From: Galerina marginata
Taxonomy: Eukaryota > Basidiomycota > Agaricomycetes > Agaricales > Galerinaceae
NCBI GenBank assembly: GCA_023014335.1
Contig: JAECYW010000027.1
Span: 310,001 to 374,000 of the forward strand
Direction of reading: 5' to 3'
Length of the DNA stretch: 64,000 nt
The translations under genes were made by a program, and so were the position numbers. Shown here one piece after another: positions 1-11,200 of this stretch. The notes beneath the pieces are model-generated. The model did not search any database, was not told where the DNA came from, and was given only the letters and a program-made list of their open reading frames with translations. How positions within the stretch are numbered: the first letter of the stretch is position 1; the number at the start of each line of letters is the position of its first letter.

Positions 1-24
1 CACTAGACTCTCCGATTCCTCGTG

Positions 25-31
25 TATAAAA
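25..31 (+). promoter_or_regulatory. TATA box of CBM1 gene copy 1
   Basis: TATAAAA lies 46 bp before the ATG at 71. The same box recurs at the same spacing in copies 2 and 3, and at 43 bp in copy 4, so it is a conserved core promoter of this tandem family. Confidence 0.75.
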
Positions 32-70
32 CAGTCTGCAGCGGGTTTCTGCCACATCAACAAGTGGAAG

Positions 71-479
71 ATGTTCGACCTCATAACATTTATCGTCGTC
101 ATTGTCGTCAACTCAGGAGCAGCGCTTACGCTCACCAATCCACCACCCGTTTCATCCACAACGCCGTGGTATGATCCGGGGACGACAGTACCAATAACAA
201 CTCCCAGAGGGACGACTGTGCCCGGACCTGTGACAACTGCAACTGGCATATCCCTTCCTTATCATCAGTGCGGTGGCATTGGATATACTGGGCCTACAGG
301 TGACTTTGTTACTGTTGGCCCTCGGGGACTACAGAGTAACGTTTACATAAAATTCAATAGTCTGTGCCGCTCCATTTACCTGCACGTATTCCAACGATTA
401 CGTGAGTAAATTTGAAGCCGATGCTTCGAAATATTCTTTGACTCACAATCTTCGATTGTAGTTTAGCCAGTGTCTGTAA
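71..479 (+). CDS. Small secreted CBM1 protein, tandem copy 1
   Basis: Predicted secreted protein of 95 aa that should bind cellulose or chitin through a family 1 carbohydrate-binding module; there is no catalytic domain. Exons are 71-299, 361-401 and 462-479, joined by two introns with GT-AG ends, and the total is in frame. Residues 1 to about 20 form a hydrophobic signal peptide, followed by a Thr/Pro-rich linker of about 45 residues and then the CBM1. The CBM1 begins YHQCGGIGYTGPT, continues in exon 2 with VCAAPFTCTYSNDY and ends FSQCL. All expected cysteines and the aromatic binding positions are present. It is the first of four tandem copies. CBM1 modules usually sit on large lignocellulose enzymes, so a stand-alone module suggests a small secreted effector-like or wall-associated protein; that role is inference. 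Confidence 0.85.
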
Positions 480-1160
480 TAGAGTCAACTTGGAGTCAAA
501 TTGGTTTTAAAGTAAAAGTTTTGTTGTATGCCAGTGTACTTATATCGTAAAATTTGTTCAAGTTGAAAATTTGCCTACTAGTATGCAGACGACTTTCGTT
601 GGACTTTCGAGTCCTGAGGTTTGGTCACCCTGATTCACCTAATAGTGTTGAATTTGGAGATGCAGGCGTGGGCGCACTAATATCTAATTGTTAGCCAACA
701 AGAGTGCGTAGCAAGGGCTCGAATGCGTGTTGATCAGTCACGCGGTATAGCATTGCTGGAAAGGTACGAATGGCTTGCTGAAACTTGCTCAATGGCTGAT
801 GGAATTTACTGCCTACAATCCATTCGAAGCTCGGGCAGCTCAGGCCAGAAGCACTTTCAGCGTTGATATCATTCTAAAGCCAGGACGGATTATTGGAATA
901 ACCATCCTCGCTCTAAAAAAAAACACAAACCTCATGGCTTGACCCTAAGACCGATCGCTGATTTAAGATTCCCGATGAAGTGCCGAATCACTGAAGGCGG
1001 ACAGTCACCGCCAACTAGAGAAAATTAGCTTTTAGAAGCCCCCTAAAAGTGTCTAGGTCGACATATTAGAGTTGGCCGCGTGTATCAATGTAAGCTCGTC
1101 TTATTTTCCGGAGAACGTTAATAAGGATAAATGATGCTCTACATTCTCCGATTCATTGTG
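480..1160. repeat. Tandem-unit spacer between CBM1 copies 1 and 2
   Basis: No gene seen. The first ~240 bp after the stop codon is conserved after every copy (also near 1578-1790, 32644-32800 and 60410-60540), with a shared AGCCAA.GAGAGTGCGT block in the first three that may belong to the 3' UTR or terminator. From about 722 the sequence matches the upstream regions of copies 3 (about 7368-7853) and 4 (about 33175-33433). The copies therefore arose by duplication of a unit of about 1.1 kb that includes promoter and 3' region. Confidence 0.7.
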
Positions 1161-1167
1161 TATAAAA
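1161..1167 (+). promoter_or_regulatory. TATA box of CBM1 gene copy 2
   Basis: TATAAAA 46 bp before the ATG at 1207, the same spacing as in copies 1 and 3. Confidence 0.75.
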
Positions 1168-1206
1168 TAGTTAGCAGCAGGTTGTTACCGCATCAATAAG
1201 TGGAAG

Positions 1207-1577
1207 ATGTTCATCGTCAAAACATTCGCCATTGCCATTGTCATCAACTCAGGGATCGCCCTTACGCTAGGAGACTCGCCCACTATCACCACTCCACCAC
1301 CCATTTCATTCACAACGGGGTGGTTTGGGACGACGATACCTGTGACGACTCTCACACCCTCTCATTATGGTCAATGCGGTGGCCTTGGCTTTACTGGGCT
1401 TACAGGTGAGTTTATTACAGTGGGAGACTACAGAGTAACCTTTACATGAAATCAATAGACTGCGACGCTCCATATACCTGCACAATTCTCAATGAATATG
1501 TGAGTAAATATATAGGCGGCGCTTTCAAATATTCTGCGACTTACAATGTTCGATTGTAGTTTAGCCAGTGTCTGTAA
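1207..1577 (+). CDS. Small secreted CBM1 protein, tandem copy 2
   Basis: Intact paralogue of 85 aa. Exons are 1207-1405, 1459-1499 and 1560-1577; introns of 53 and 60 nt fall at exactly the same codons as in copy 1. The protein has a signal peptide ending near the Ala-Leu-Thr-Leu stretch, a shorter Thr/Pro linker than copy 1 (one PGTT segment is missing), then a CBM1 that starts HYGQCGGLGFTGLT, continues DCDAPYTCTILNEY in the 41-nt exon 2 and ends FSQCL in exon 3. This is the uninterrupted reference that shows where copy 3 was broken by the 24-kb element. Confidence 0.85.
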
Positions 1578-1953
1578 CGGAGTTGGAGTCAATTTGCGTC
1601 TTGGAAGTGGAACTTTCATTGTGTACTTTTAAGTACTCTTAACATACTAAGGTTTGCTAACGCGGGCAACTTTCGTGTCCTGGGATCTAATCAGCCATAA
1701 AGTTTAATTTAAAGGAGCAGGTGTCGGCGTACTAATATTTTAAACTTTAGCCAATGAGAGTGCGTATTCAATGGGCATGTATCTTCTGTCCACAATGATA
1801 CCAGATTAAGCTGCTAAATACGATTTTTGCCAAAACTGAACTCAGATCTATGTACTTACTACACAGTTCTTGGCGTACGCAAGTAGGAAATAGAATAAAT
1901 AGAAATTTCAAAGTCTGTCCAGAAAGTAAGCCGGTAAAAATGTAATGCCCTCT
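1578..1953. other. 3' flank of CBM1 copy 2, no gene seen
   Basis: The first ~210 bp match the 3' flank of copies 1, 3 and 4. After that the sequence is single-copy AT-rich DNA leading into the 3' end of the minus-strand 7TM relic. Confidence 0.5.
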
Positions 1954-3340
1954 CTACGCATCAAATGTAGTTTCCGCCCTTCCACCTTTTCTAAGGTTAA
2001 AAACAAGTCGACTGCCCAAAGCACATGTAACTGCAATAGAAAACCCGATTGGTGCTTCAAGAAGATTTTTCTGCATAGTAGTGAATATTATGAGTGATGA
2101 ACTAAAATCGAAGAAGGAAATGCATGCCGATGCTAAAATCCACGACAGGAGACAGGCCAAGTAAACTGCAAATATTCTGTCATGTGGATATGATTTTAGA
2201 AAATAATCGGATATATGCTGTTGGATACGCACACAAGAAAATACATGACCGAGTCCCGGACAAGAAGTTCGATCAGACTCAAGCCCCGACGGTAAATCGA
2301 CGCATCTAAATTAACTGTTTTGATTCCTCGGAGTAAGGCCAGCACGCACAACAAGCTTTCAAAAGCAAGCTGCGGGATCCAGTAAGTATAAAACCGCGAA
2401 AATGCTCCACTCGGGAGACAGAAACTTCCTGCGGGAATCGGCAATACGGATACTGGACGGAGACAGTGTCAGACTCCAATAATAAGATGCGCAGATGGGA
2501 AATTGGTGAACTCTTACCAGTTACCGTGGACAATACCCTACCCAGGATGTAGGCGGAAACCGAACAGCAAATAATAAACCAGGTCAACATTAAAATGAGG
2601 ATTTTCTTCTTCATGTTGTACAAAGCATAAATCCGCATTTGCAAAATTCCTGAAATATGAGGACAGCTCAGTTGGCGCTTGGTGGAAATAGAAAAAGAAG
2701 ACCTTCGGCAATCATTCCACAAACTAACCCAGTCCATCCTTCCCATTGAAAAAATCGGAAACCTTGAAATAATTAGGTCTTGTCATCGAAAATATGCCTA
2801 TCAGAAGCTTACATCTAGCACAAGAAAATTGTCGGAAATTTATACTATAAGCAAATTATGAAACGGACAGCTGGACCAATCTTTGAGAAACCAGCAAATG
2901 ATTTTAAAAAGTTCAATACATACCGACTCATTATCGGCGGGGTTAAACAGCACTACAAGGATTCAGTACGCGAAATAGAATTAAATGTTGAGCGAGTAGG
3001 TTTACCATAGGTACAAAACCTAAAAAATGACTTAACACTAGTTATGACGGCAGGAAATAATTACACACGTCACAGCACCCAGGGTGTAGTATCGATTCTA
3101 TTTAACTCGAAGGTAAGCCACTCCACGGGGGTATAAAATACCGATTTACCAGTAAGAATAATATTTTCGACAAGGTCCACCTGCTTGGCTATTGAAAATT
3201 TCAGGGAATGCTGCACAGAACATAAAAACTGTAGGTCCATACCCAAATAAGATTGACCTTCGGTGTTTGGAGTGAAAACTGATCATGTTACTCATGAATA
3301 CAGAAAACAAACCTCATCATCCAGCGTGGTCACTGGAAAA
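1954..3340 (-). pseudogene. Decayed DUF6533-type fungal seven-transmembrane protein
   Basis: Fragments of one minus-strand multi-exon gene can be read in order. Near 3310-3335 there is TTLDDE followed by VNLIW, like the N-terminal DUF6533 signature. Near 2570-2640 comes MRIYALYNMKKKILILML with a membrane helix. Near 2250-2420 lies FYTYWIPQLAFESLLCVLAL and then LIELLVRDSVMYFLV, and at 1954-2100 the usual ending IGFSIAVTCALGSRL. The order and spacing match the common Agaricomycete 7TM hypothetical proteins. I could not join all exons: all three frames are closed near 2925-2950 where an exon is expected, so the gene looks degenerate. Function is unknown for the family. Confidence 0.5.
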
Positions 3341-3701
3341 AATGTAGAGGTGAAACCCCTTATTCCGAGCGAGGGAAATGCTCACAATGATCAAAAATTA
3401 TGATGGAAGTCGACGCAACTATTTGGCGGAATGAAGCAGTAAGTAATTTCGGATATCGGAGAATATTAAATAGATTTACGCCGACAGTAGCGAATTATTT
3501 GAATATCCTGAAGAGCACCCACGATGGAGTTTGCGGTTTGTAGAGGGACAGACATTATGGGAACCAGAAAAGGAGCAACGTCCAGTTTACAATTGAAGAT
3601 GTTCTGCTATATAGCTCAGGATTCCTTCAGCCTGGATCTGTTGTGTGTCGTCTAGCCACAATCATATATCAGGTCTTGAGTGCTCGTATTTTTACGCCTA
3701 A

Positions 3702-3725
3702 CATCAGGAAAAACACTTTTGCCCC
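3702..3725 (+). repeat. Left terminal inverted repeat of the 3.3-kb element
   Basis: 24 bp, 23 of which match the reverse complement of 7017-7040. Confidence 0.75.
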
Positions 3726-4019
3726 AGGAGCATCCCAGGACAGCCTAGGGCAGACAGGATAGCTAGGTTAGTCAGGCCTCCCGGGACAGTTTTAGGCGTC
3801 ACCCTTCCGGGTAGCCTTTTCCTAGGATAGTCTAGGAGCATCCCAGGGCATCCCAGGATCTTCTTGAGACATCCTTAGGTTACCATTAATTTCAGTCAGG
3901 GTGTCTTAAGTTGATACCAAACATCATTGGGACAACTTAGGATTGAGCCTTTTCATCTCAGGATCTCTTCAGTTTGCTTATAATGCACAGGGGATGTTTG
4001 TTGTAGGAAATAAATTTTA

Positions 4020-6710
4020 TTTGTATTTAATTCTACACCGAGACTACATATGATAAAGAATAAATAAATAAGGCATAGACAGTGCAAGGGCCACTGTCCA
4101 TGTACACCCTCAAGGTGTGGCATATATCCCTACTGCATGGAGATCAGTCAAGCACACATGAACATACACAAAACTAGCAACTTACTGGCCACGTCAATCT
4201 CACCACCCTCCTGCTCTTCCTCTCCTCGCAGCACCACCGGCCAGCCATCCCGCAGTTGTCGTCGTCACCCCCCACCCCCCGCCATCGTTTGTTTGTTCAG
4301 CAGCCATAGGCGGAGCCGCGGGAAGACATGGGGCTGGTGTGGGCTTTGGGTTGTGGCTCAAAGAGGGCACTGCGAGGTGGGCATTAGCGACACATTGACA
4401 ATCGGGAGTTCGGGGTTTGGGAGGTGGGGGACTTACCACGTGTACACCACCTCCCTGGGAGGTGGAAGGCAAAGACATGGGGCGGGGCGATACAAATGCT
4501 GCCGCTGCCGCACGGACAGCAGTCTCGACTATTTCAGTCGTCGTGCCGTTGTTCTTTTGTTCGTGATGCGGGGACGTTGGAACACGGGATGCAGGAGAAG
4601 AAGAGCGTGGGGGGGAATGTCAGCAGGGCGCGATGTGAGGGGATGAAACACAGACCTGTATGCAAATAGGGTGCGCCTGCGCCCTCGTTCAACTGCACCC
4701 TTCACTCGAACGGGCGCTGCCGTGAAACCTCGTCCTCGGTCGTTCGTTTTTATCTCGTCAGCCTCGGACCTACGTATTCGCCTCCTGGTCCTTCGCTTTT
4801 TCCCCCATCTCCTCGGTCCTTTGCATTCGCTTCTTCGTCCCCGAGCCGTCGTGTTCGTGGTTGTTGTGGCGGGGTGTCAGCGGTGTCGATGACGGTTGAG
4901 GAAGCGGGCGGTGAGCCGGCGTCGTCCGCATCGGTGCGTGCTGACGCTGTTCGCAGAGGAGGCGGATATGGTGGGCTGCCGCGTGTCGACGTCGTTTGCG
5001 ATGGTGGTGAGGGTGGTGGTGCTCGGTGACGGTCAAGGAGACGGTGGCGGTGGGCGTCCATCCTCCACGTTGACGCGGATTGAGGGGTGCGGTGGTGACG
5101 TGGTGAGACGGACGTGGTGGGTGTGGCGTTAACGACGTCGTCGTCGTCCGGACAGGCAGAGGCGGTGGGGACGGTGTTGTCGGCGTCAATGCCGTTCGAG
5201 GAGGAGGAGACGGTGGGGTGGCGTCACCCACATCGGAGGTGCCTGAGGAGACCAAACCCGGCCCACATCTTGAAGAAGGAGGGGCGCACGGGCAGGGGGA
5301 TGGTCGTGGTTGAGGTTTGAAAGGTCTAAGTTGAACTTGCCGCGTCAAGTTCAACATGTCATGTGATCAAATCTGTCAGGTGCTCAGATCACGCACATGA
5401 AAGCGCGTCGCGTCGCGTCCGCTTTGGGCTCGTTGATTTCCTTTGCGCTGTGAAATCATTTTCAAAAATTCGGCTTTTGAAAACGCTCTCACCTCGTCGG
5501 CCCTGCCCCATCCTTCCAAACATCGCAGCTACTGCACCTGCCGCAGACACCTTATACCGAGCCATCGCCGTGACGTGTCACGCGTTGGCTCTTGCTCTTG
5601 CCCATCACCACCACCTCTCACCACTCCCTCCAACTCCCAACCCCCGACTCCAACGCCTTCGATGCCGACCGCTACCTACGCCGCGTCGCCACGATAGCAG
5701 GGCACCGGCTGCTCCCGCGTCGCTCAGCCCTCGGACCAACACGATAACGGTGACGAAACAGCCCACAACGACCACAACGACGGGGACGGCGTGAACGCGA
5801 ACCGGCGCCGTGTGCATGCCACGTCAGACGTTGCGGATGAGGAAATCAGCAGCGGGAGGCGAGGAAATGGCAGCGGGAGGTGAGGAAAACAGCAGCAGGT
5901 GAGCACACCCACCACATCGTCCCCACCACCGCTTCGCTAAGCCAACGACAGGCCCCGCTGCTGCCCATTCCTGCCGCGTCGATGGCGTCGACGGCTAACG
6001 AGCAGCCCAGACCCCCATCGCTTTAGGATGCGGTGCCTCCCGCCACGTTACGCTGAACACGCGGGTATTCGCAGCCCCATCACCGCCCTTTCGCATACCA
6101 CCTCGCCACTGGGAGCCCGCGACCGCCGGTTGGCTCCCTTCCAACTCCCTACGGCCACCCATTTTGGAGACAATGGCCACCGCTCCCACTCCTAAACTCC
6201 CGCGACCCCATTCGCATCGCCTGGACCCGCCAAACGCAATGCGTCGGGACTCCCGCGGACGCCCGTTTTGTACCCCACAGCTCACCCTCCGACTCCCAAC
6301 GTCCCGCATGTGCTGGGACTCCTGCCGCCCCCATTCATAAACGGCACCCGACGTGTCCGCCGCTGCCCACCATCCCCGCCTTAGCCCAGTTGCGACCGCT
6401 GGGACCCAACACCGACGCACTCATAATCGGGGACCTGATGCTCTGGCATTGGGCCTCCCGCAGCCTCGAATTCCCATCGCGTCACACCTGCAGTGCCCAT
6501 TTGCGACTGCCAGGACTCAGCGCCCCCCGCAGTCGCATTCCGGGATCCGACGCCTGTTTGTCGAGCCTCCCGCGACCTCGTTCCCCACCGTTTCACACCC
6601 ACGGCGCTCATCCGCACTGCCATGACCCGATGCCCACACATCCGCATTCGGGGACCCAGCGCCTGTATGTTGAGCCTCCCGCACCCTCGCCTCACCCACC
6701 CCGTCAATTG
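4020..6710. other. GC-rich, CpG-dense core of the 3.3-kb element, no gene
   Basis: One 60-base line I counted (5041-5100) is 68% G+C, against about 45-50% in the genes around. It is full of GGCGG/GGTGG-type low-complexity runs, and long frames are open on both strands at once, which is the expected artefact of high GC. No domain was recognised in any frame, so no gene is called. Confidence 0.6.
5330..5355. repeat. Perfect 10-bp hairpin inside the GC-rich core
   Basis: GTTGAACTTG and CAAGTTCAAC are separated by a 6-nt loop (CCGCGT). It is followed at once by a weaker GTGATC/GATCAC stem. The role is unknown; compare the hairpin at 52074-52123 in the other GC-rich core. Confidence 0.5.
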
Positions 6711-7016
6711 AATAGGTATTAGAATACAGTAATCCTTTTTTATTTAATATTCAGTGTTAGTAGTAGACTACAATACATTCTGGCATATAAGAACAAGGAA
6801 CAATAAGAAATTTAAGATAAACTTGAGCAACTCTCAGATGCCCTAGGAGTGCCCTATGAATACTGTAGGCAAGTCCTAGGAAATTCTGAATTTGATATGG
6901 ACTCATAGGAAGGCCTATGAAATCCCTGGGTTGTCCTAGGCGCCCCAGGTTGTCCTGTAACTCTCCTGTAGAGTACGTTAGCTCCCAGTTGTGACAATAT
7001 TTTCCCAGGGCAACTT

Positions 7017-7040
7017 GGGGCAAAAGTCTTTTTCCTGATG
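7017..7040 (-). repeat. Right terminal inverted repeat of the 3.3-kb element
   Basis: Inverted partner of 3702-3725 with one mismatch. Confidence 0.75.
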
Positions 7041-7367
7041 AAAGCACTAAAGGCCCCATCCGAAGCAGCAATATTTATAGGTGTGGGAGGCGGAGACATT
7101 GTACCCTACAAGCATTCAGAGGCACTCCGTACTACGATCGAGTTTGATTCAGCCATGTTTGTGCCAGCAGTGTTCTCTCCAGAAAGTGTGGAAAGCATCA
7201 CCAATTCATCCATCGAATTATTTCCAGACGATGCATAAACGAAAGTTGTTTTCAAAACATCAGATATGGATGGATATCTCTCCCGCCCCTGTGCAACGTC
7301 GGGTCCGTGGAATAGACCTATCAAGCTTACCCAAACAGCACACCCTCCGAGGATTGGAATGCCCGTT

Positions 7368-7807
7368 GTCAGTTGAGCAGCCACGCGGTAGTATATATGC
7401 TCGAGTAACATTGTTGCTGGAAAGGTACGAATGGCTTGCTCAAACATACTCAGTGCTGATGGAATTTACGGTATCTAATCTATTCGAATCGCGGGCTGTT
7501 CTGGCCAGAAGCACTTTCGGCGTTGATACTTTTATTAAGGCCATGGCGGATTATTGGAAGAGCCATCTTTGCTCTAAAAAATGCAACCCTCATGGCTTGA
7601 CCATGAGACCGATCGCTGATTTAAGATTCCCGATGAAGTGCCGAATCACGATCACTGAGGTCGACGGTCACCGTCTCCTAGAGACTATTAGCTTTTAGAG
7701 ACCCCTAAGAGGGTTCAGGTCGACATATCAGAGTTTGCTGCGCGTATCAACGAAAGTTCGTCCTAACTTCCGGATAAATGACGCCCTAGATTCACCGATT
7801 CCTTGTA
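7368..7807 (+). repeat. Upstream block of tandem unit 3
   Basis: Matches the regions upstream of copies 2 and 4, including the TGGCTTGACCATGAGACCGA block. A long frame runs through it, but the paralogous stretches at 722-1160 and 33175-33390 are frame-broken, so this is duplicated promoter DNA and not a gene. Confidence 0.6.
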
Positions 7808-7814
7808 TATAAAA
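7808..7814 (+). promoter_or_regulatory. TATA box of CBM1 gene copy 3
   Basis: TATAAAA 46 bp before the ATG at 7854. Confidence 0.75.
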
Positions 7815-7853
7815 TAGTCGGCAGCAGGTTTTTACCGCATCAATAAGTGCAAG

Positions 7854-8148
7854 ATGTTTAACCTCAGAACATTCATCATCACCATTGCCATCAACTCAGG
7901 GATCGCGCTTGCCCTGGGAGATTCGCCTACGTCGATTACCACTCCACCACCCGTTTCATTCACAACGCCGTGGTATGATCCCGGGACGACGGTACCCGTG
8001 ACGACTCTCACACCCTCTCATTATGGTCAATGCGGTGGCCTTGGATTTACTGGGCTTACAGGTGAGTTTTTTACTGTTAGCGACTACAGAGTAACATTTA
8101 CATGAAATCAATAGTCTGCGCCGCTCCATATACCTGCACAATTCTCAA
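7854..8148 (+). pseudogene. CBM1 gene copy 3, 5' part, cut by the 24-kb element
   Basis: Exon 1 (7854-8061) encodes the signal peptide, the Thr/Pro linker and the start of the CBM1 (HYGQCGGLGFTGLT). The intron is 8062-8114. Exon 2 begins at 8115 but stops after 34 of its 41 nt. The remaining 7 nt, the second intron and exon 3 are found 24.4 kb away at 32559-32643. Outside the insertion the two halves join without loss and in frame (88 codons plus stop when the three exons are summed). The break sits inside the Asn codon of the CBM1 N-x-Y motif. As it stands, the gene loses the last two CBM1 cysteine-loop segments. Confidence 0.85.
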
Positions 8149-8192
8149 CTTGTTTAGCAGGCCACCGCGGTGCGTGGCAGTACGAGTCTTTT
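8149..8192 (-). other. 3' terminus of the Helitron: hairpin and internal ATIR
   Basis: On the plus strand, 8161-8178 reads GCCACCGCGGTGCGTGGC, which folds as a GC-rich stem (GCCAC/GTGGC) or as the perfect palindrome CACCGCGGTG. The 12-bp ATIR follows at 8181-8192, then a T-run. Read on the element's strand the order is ATIR, hairpin, 12 nt, end. This is the rolling-circle termination signal arrangement. Confidence 0.75.
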
Positions 8193-8239
8193 TTTTTTTT
8201 TTGTTTTTGTTCTTTTTTGAAATACTGGAATAATCATTA

Positions 8240-11200
8240 TTACTCACTATACATATTGTTTGCTTGATAAAGACAGTATAATAATCTTTTTGTTTCATAA
8301 TGCCGCAACCAATCCAAGTCAGAAAGAAGATCAACTCTTTTTTCTGGTCTACATTGTGAACCTGTTGCAATTCCATCATGAAACCATATCATTCCAGACC
8401 TATCTACAATTCTTGATACAAAGTGAGCACCACCACCATATATCAGACCACACAATGTAAGTGTTGAATAACCTTCATTATTTTCAAATTTCAATTCTAA
8501 ATTGGGCTTTACTGTGGGATCTTCAATGCCTATAGCTATAAACTGTGGTAGTTCATCAATTATTGATACATATTTTAAATATGATACAATTCCATTTCTG
8601 TGACACACATTACATTGTCGCCTTGAGATTGAATTTGTTCGTAATTTAAGTGCTTCATCTAAAGTAAAGGTTGTAGCTTCCTGCAGATAACTATTATTAT
8701 GCAGAGTAGTTAGCGAACTCAAGTATAAATGCACATCACGCTGAACATAGTTGCACATTATATTGCTACACTGAATTTTGGTGGTTCCATATGTTTTTTC
8801 ACCGAACATCTTAGCCATTAGCAAACTTATATAAGTATTCACTGCTCCTAGTGGAAAAGAATCAGGTTCATCTTTATATAGTGCATTTCTGATGGCATTT
8901 CTTCCTACTTCAAAATCTATCTGTTTATTTAAAATATGGTAGTACATTTGGCATAGTTGATCCATGTAAATACTACAATCTGAAAGTTCAGATGTCCATC
9001 CTGCTGGATTTTCTTTCCATACATTATAAATAATTGTAAATAATGCATCATATGAACAACTGTAATTAATGCTATCCCATATTAAGCCTTGTGGACCACC
9101 TGAAACATCCAGATTTCTCTGGTCTACTCTCATGCGCTTTGTTGGTCTTTTAACAGATTCAGGATTTAAAATATCAGAGTGTTGACGTTCTGCAAATGTA
9201 TCATATTTAGTTTTTTTCTTTTTCTTTTGTGTATTTTCCAATTGTATCAATGACATAGCAAGATTTAAATTTTCATCCCACATAGCATTATGTTCTTCAT
9301 CTTTGATTTTATTATCACTTGTGAATAATTTTAAAGCTGGATGTAAATCTAATTCTTCATGGTTAAATTCTTTCCAGAGTTGGAATTTTTGTATCAAAGG
9401 ATTTCTCAATATTCCATGAACTGAATCTGGTAGTTTATTTTCATATTTCAGTTTTGTTATATGGTTCAAAATTTCAAGTTCTCGAAACTCCTGCCGAAGA
9501 AATCCATGAATACCACGGGTTATTTTATTAGAATCAAAACCCTGAATTAAAACGGTACCTTCAGCACTAGCACTTCTTGAAAGACAAGTATAGTAGGATT
9601 GATGTGATTTACAATGACCAAGGTCAACTACATTAAATTCTCTTGTTTTCCCTTGACTTGCATAATCTGTCATTGCAAAATTGGGCAGGACTACAACTTG
9701 GGTTCGTTGAATAGGAATTATAGAGTCATCTGGCATTTTACAAGATACAGGATGCATACTCTTGGGAATAGGTACAACATTTTCTGGAAGACCTGGAATG
9801 CTAATAATTTTTGGAGGTTTAATTAACTTAACAAACAATGTTTCTAGACATTGTTTGCCATCTGGACTTATATTACTGTTCCAACCACATACATAACCTT
9901 CTTGACCTTTCGTTATACATAGTTCAGTTGCATCATTATTTCTAATCATAATTGGAAGACCCAAACATAATGATAATTTTCCTGCTATATGACCACTTGT
10001 GCATGGTTCTGAGTCCCATAAGACTTCCTTCTGTCTACTTGTTAGTTTTACTATGGTCTTGGATTTTTTATTTTTATTTTTACCTCTTTTAGATTTATTT
10101 TGTGATTTATCTTCATTGCTTAAATTATCAATTGCATAGAAGTGTTCAAGTTCCTGTCCAGTATCTTGTGCAAATCTTTTACTTCCAAGGTCATTTATAC
10201 GGTCTTTCTGTGCATTCCAGGCAGTGATTATTGATACATTTCTGAATTTTGGGTCTGTCAATTTTGGCCTTCCCTCAGCATGACCAGCAATCCGTGTACG
10301 AAGGAATGCAATATCTTCACCTGTGCATGATGCATATCTCATATTTTCTAAGGCAGTACGGAGCTTTGCATCTTCTTTTGTCTGACTAATTTGTCTCATA
10401 TTTTGTTTTAATATCACAACTGTAGTGATTTGTTGCCATAAAACTTTGCCAATCATTGATTCTTGCTGCCTGATTGTCATCCCTGGACGTTGCTCTTTAG
10501 CTACATTATGACTGTATAAATATTCACCTCCAACAGGTGGCAACTGAGCAAAATCACCTGCAAATATAATATTTATTCCTCCAAACGATTTATCATGAAT
10601 ATTTGTTAATTCTGCTAATCGAGCACTTATTGCATACAATTCATGACAACTTATCATGGATACTTCATCAACAAAAATATATTCAACACCTGCCAACTTA
10701 GCTCGAAGTTCATTTATTGTATTAACAGTGCTCTGGTTCATACCAGCCTCTTTAGCACCTTTTATTCGAATGCCAAGTGCAGAATGATAAGTTGAGCCAT
10801 TTAAAAGAGCAGCAGCAGTTCCAGTAGGAGCAAGTACAATAAATCTATGAGATTCTTTTTTTTTCTCAAACATACTAATTAATGCTTTTATTACTTGTGT
10901 TTTTCCTGTACCACCCATACCTCCTAAATACATCTTAAGTTGATCTGGAGATATTGATGCAGCATGATTAGCAATAATTCGAAATGCACGATTTTGTTCT
11001 TTATTTAGATTAAATTCAACTGCAACCTCATTAATTATTTTATTTGTTTGTTGTTTCTTGGCTTTAAAGTCATGTCTGAAATACTCAGCATCCACAATTT
11101 TAACTTGCCCTTCTGACTTATTACAATTTATAGATTCTTCTAATATATTTGTAGTTTTTGAAGCTGAAAATGCTGTTAAATTTGCCTGTCTTGCTTTTAA

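Larger units (their letters stand above)
3702..7040. mobile_element. 3.3-kb non-autonomous DNA transposon with TIRs and GC-rich core
   Basis: The outer 24 bp are inverted repeats with one mismatch (CATCAGGAAAAACACTTTTG... at the left; the right end, reverse-complemented, has G for C at base 13). The next ~300 bp on each side carry many short CCTAGG-like palindromic repeats, a subterminal pattern seen in CACTA-like and other large-TIR elements. No transposase frame is present. No clear target duplication could be found; the flanks read ...GCCTAA and AAAGCA... . The superfamily is therefore open. Confidence 0.65.

Noticed and set aside
1200..1409. A 69-codon frame over CBM1 copy 2
   Set aside because: Out-of-frame shadow of the CBM1 exon 1.
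4137..6722. Many long overlapping open frames on both strands
   Set aside because: They follow from high GC; frames overlap on opposite strands, are Pro/Arg/Ala-rich low complexity, and match no family.
7081..7698. A 205-codon + strand frame before CBM1 copy 3
   Set aside because: The paralogous upstream blocks at 722-1160 and 33175-33390 have indels that break this frame, so it is duplicated promoter DNA.
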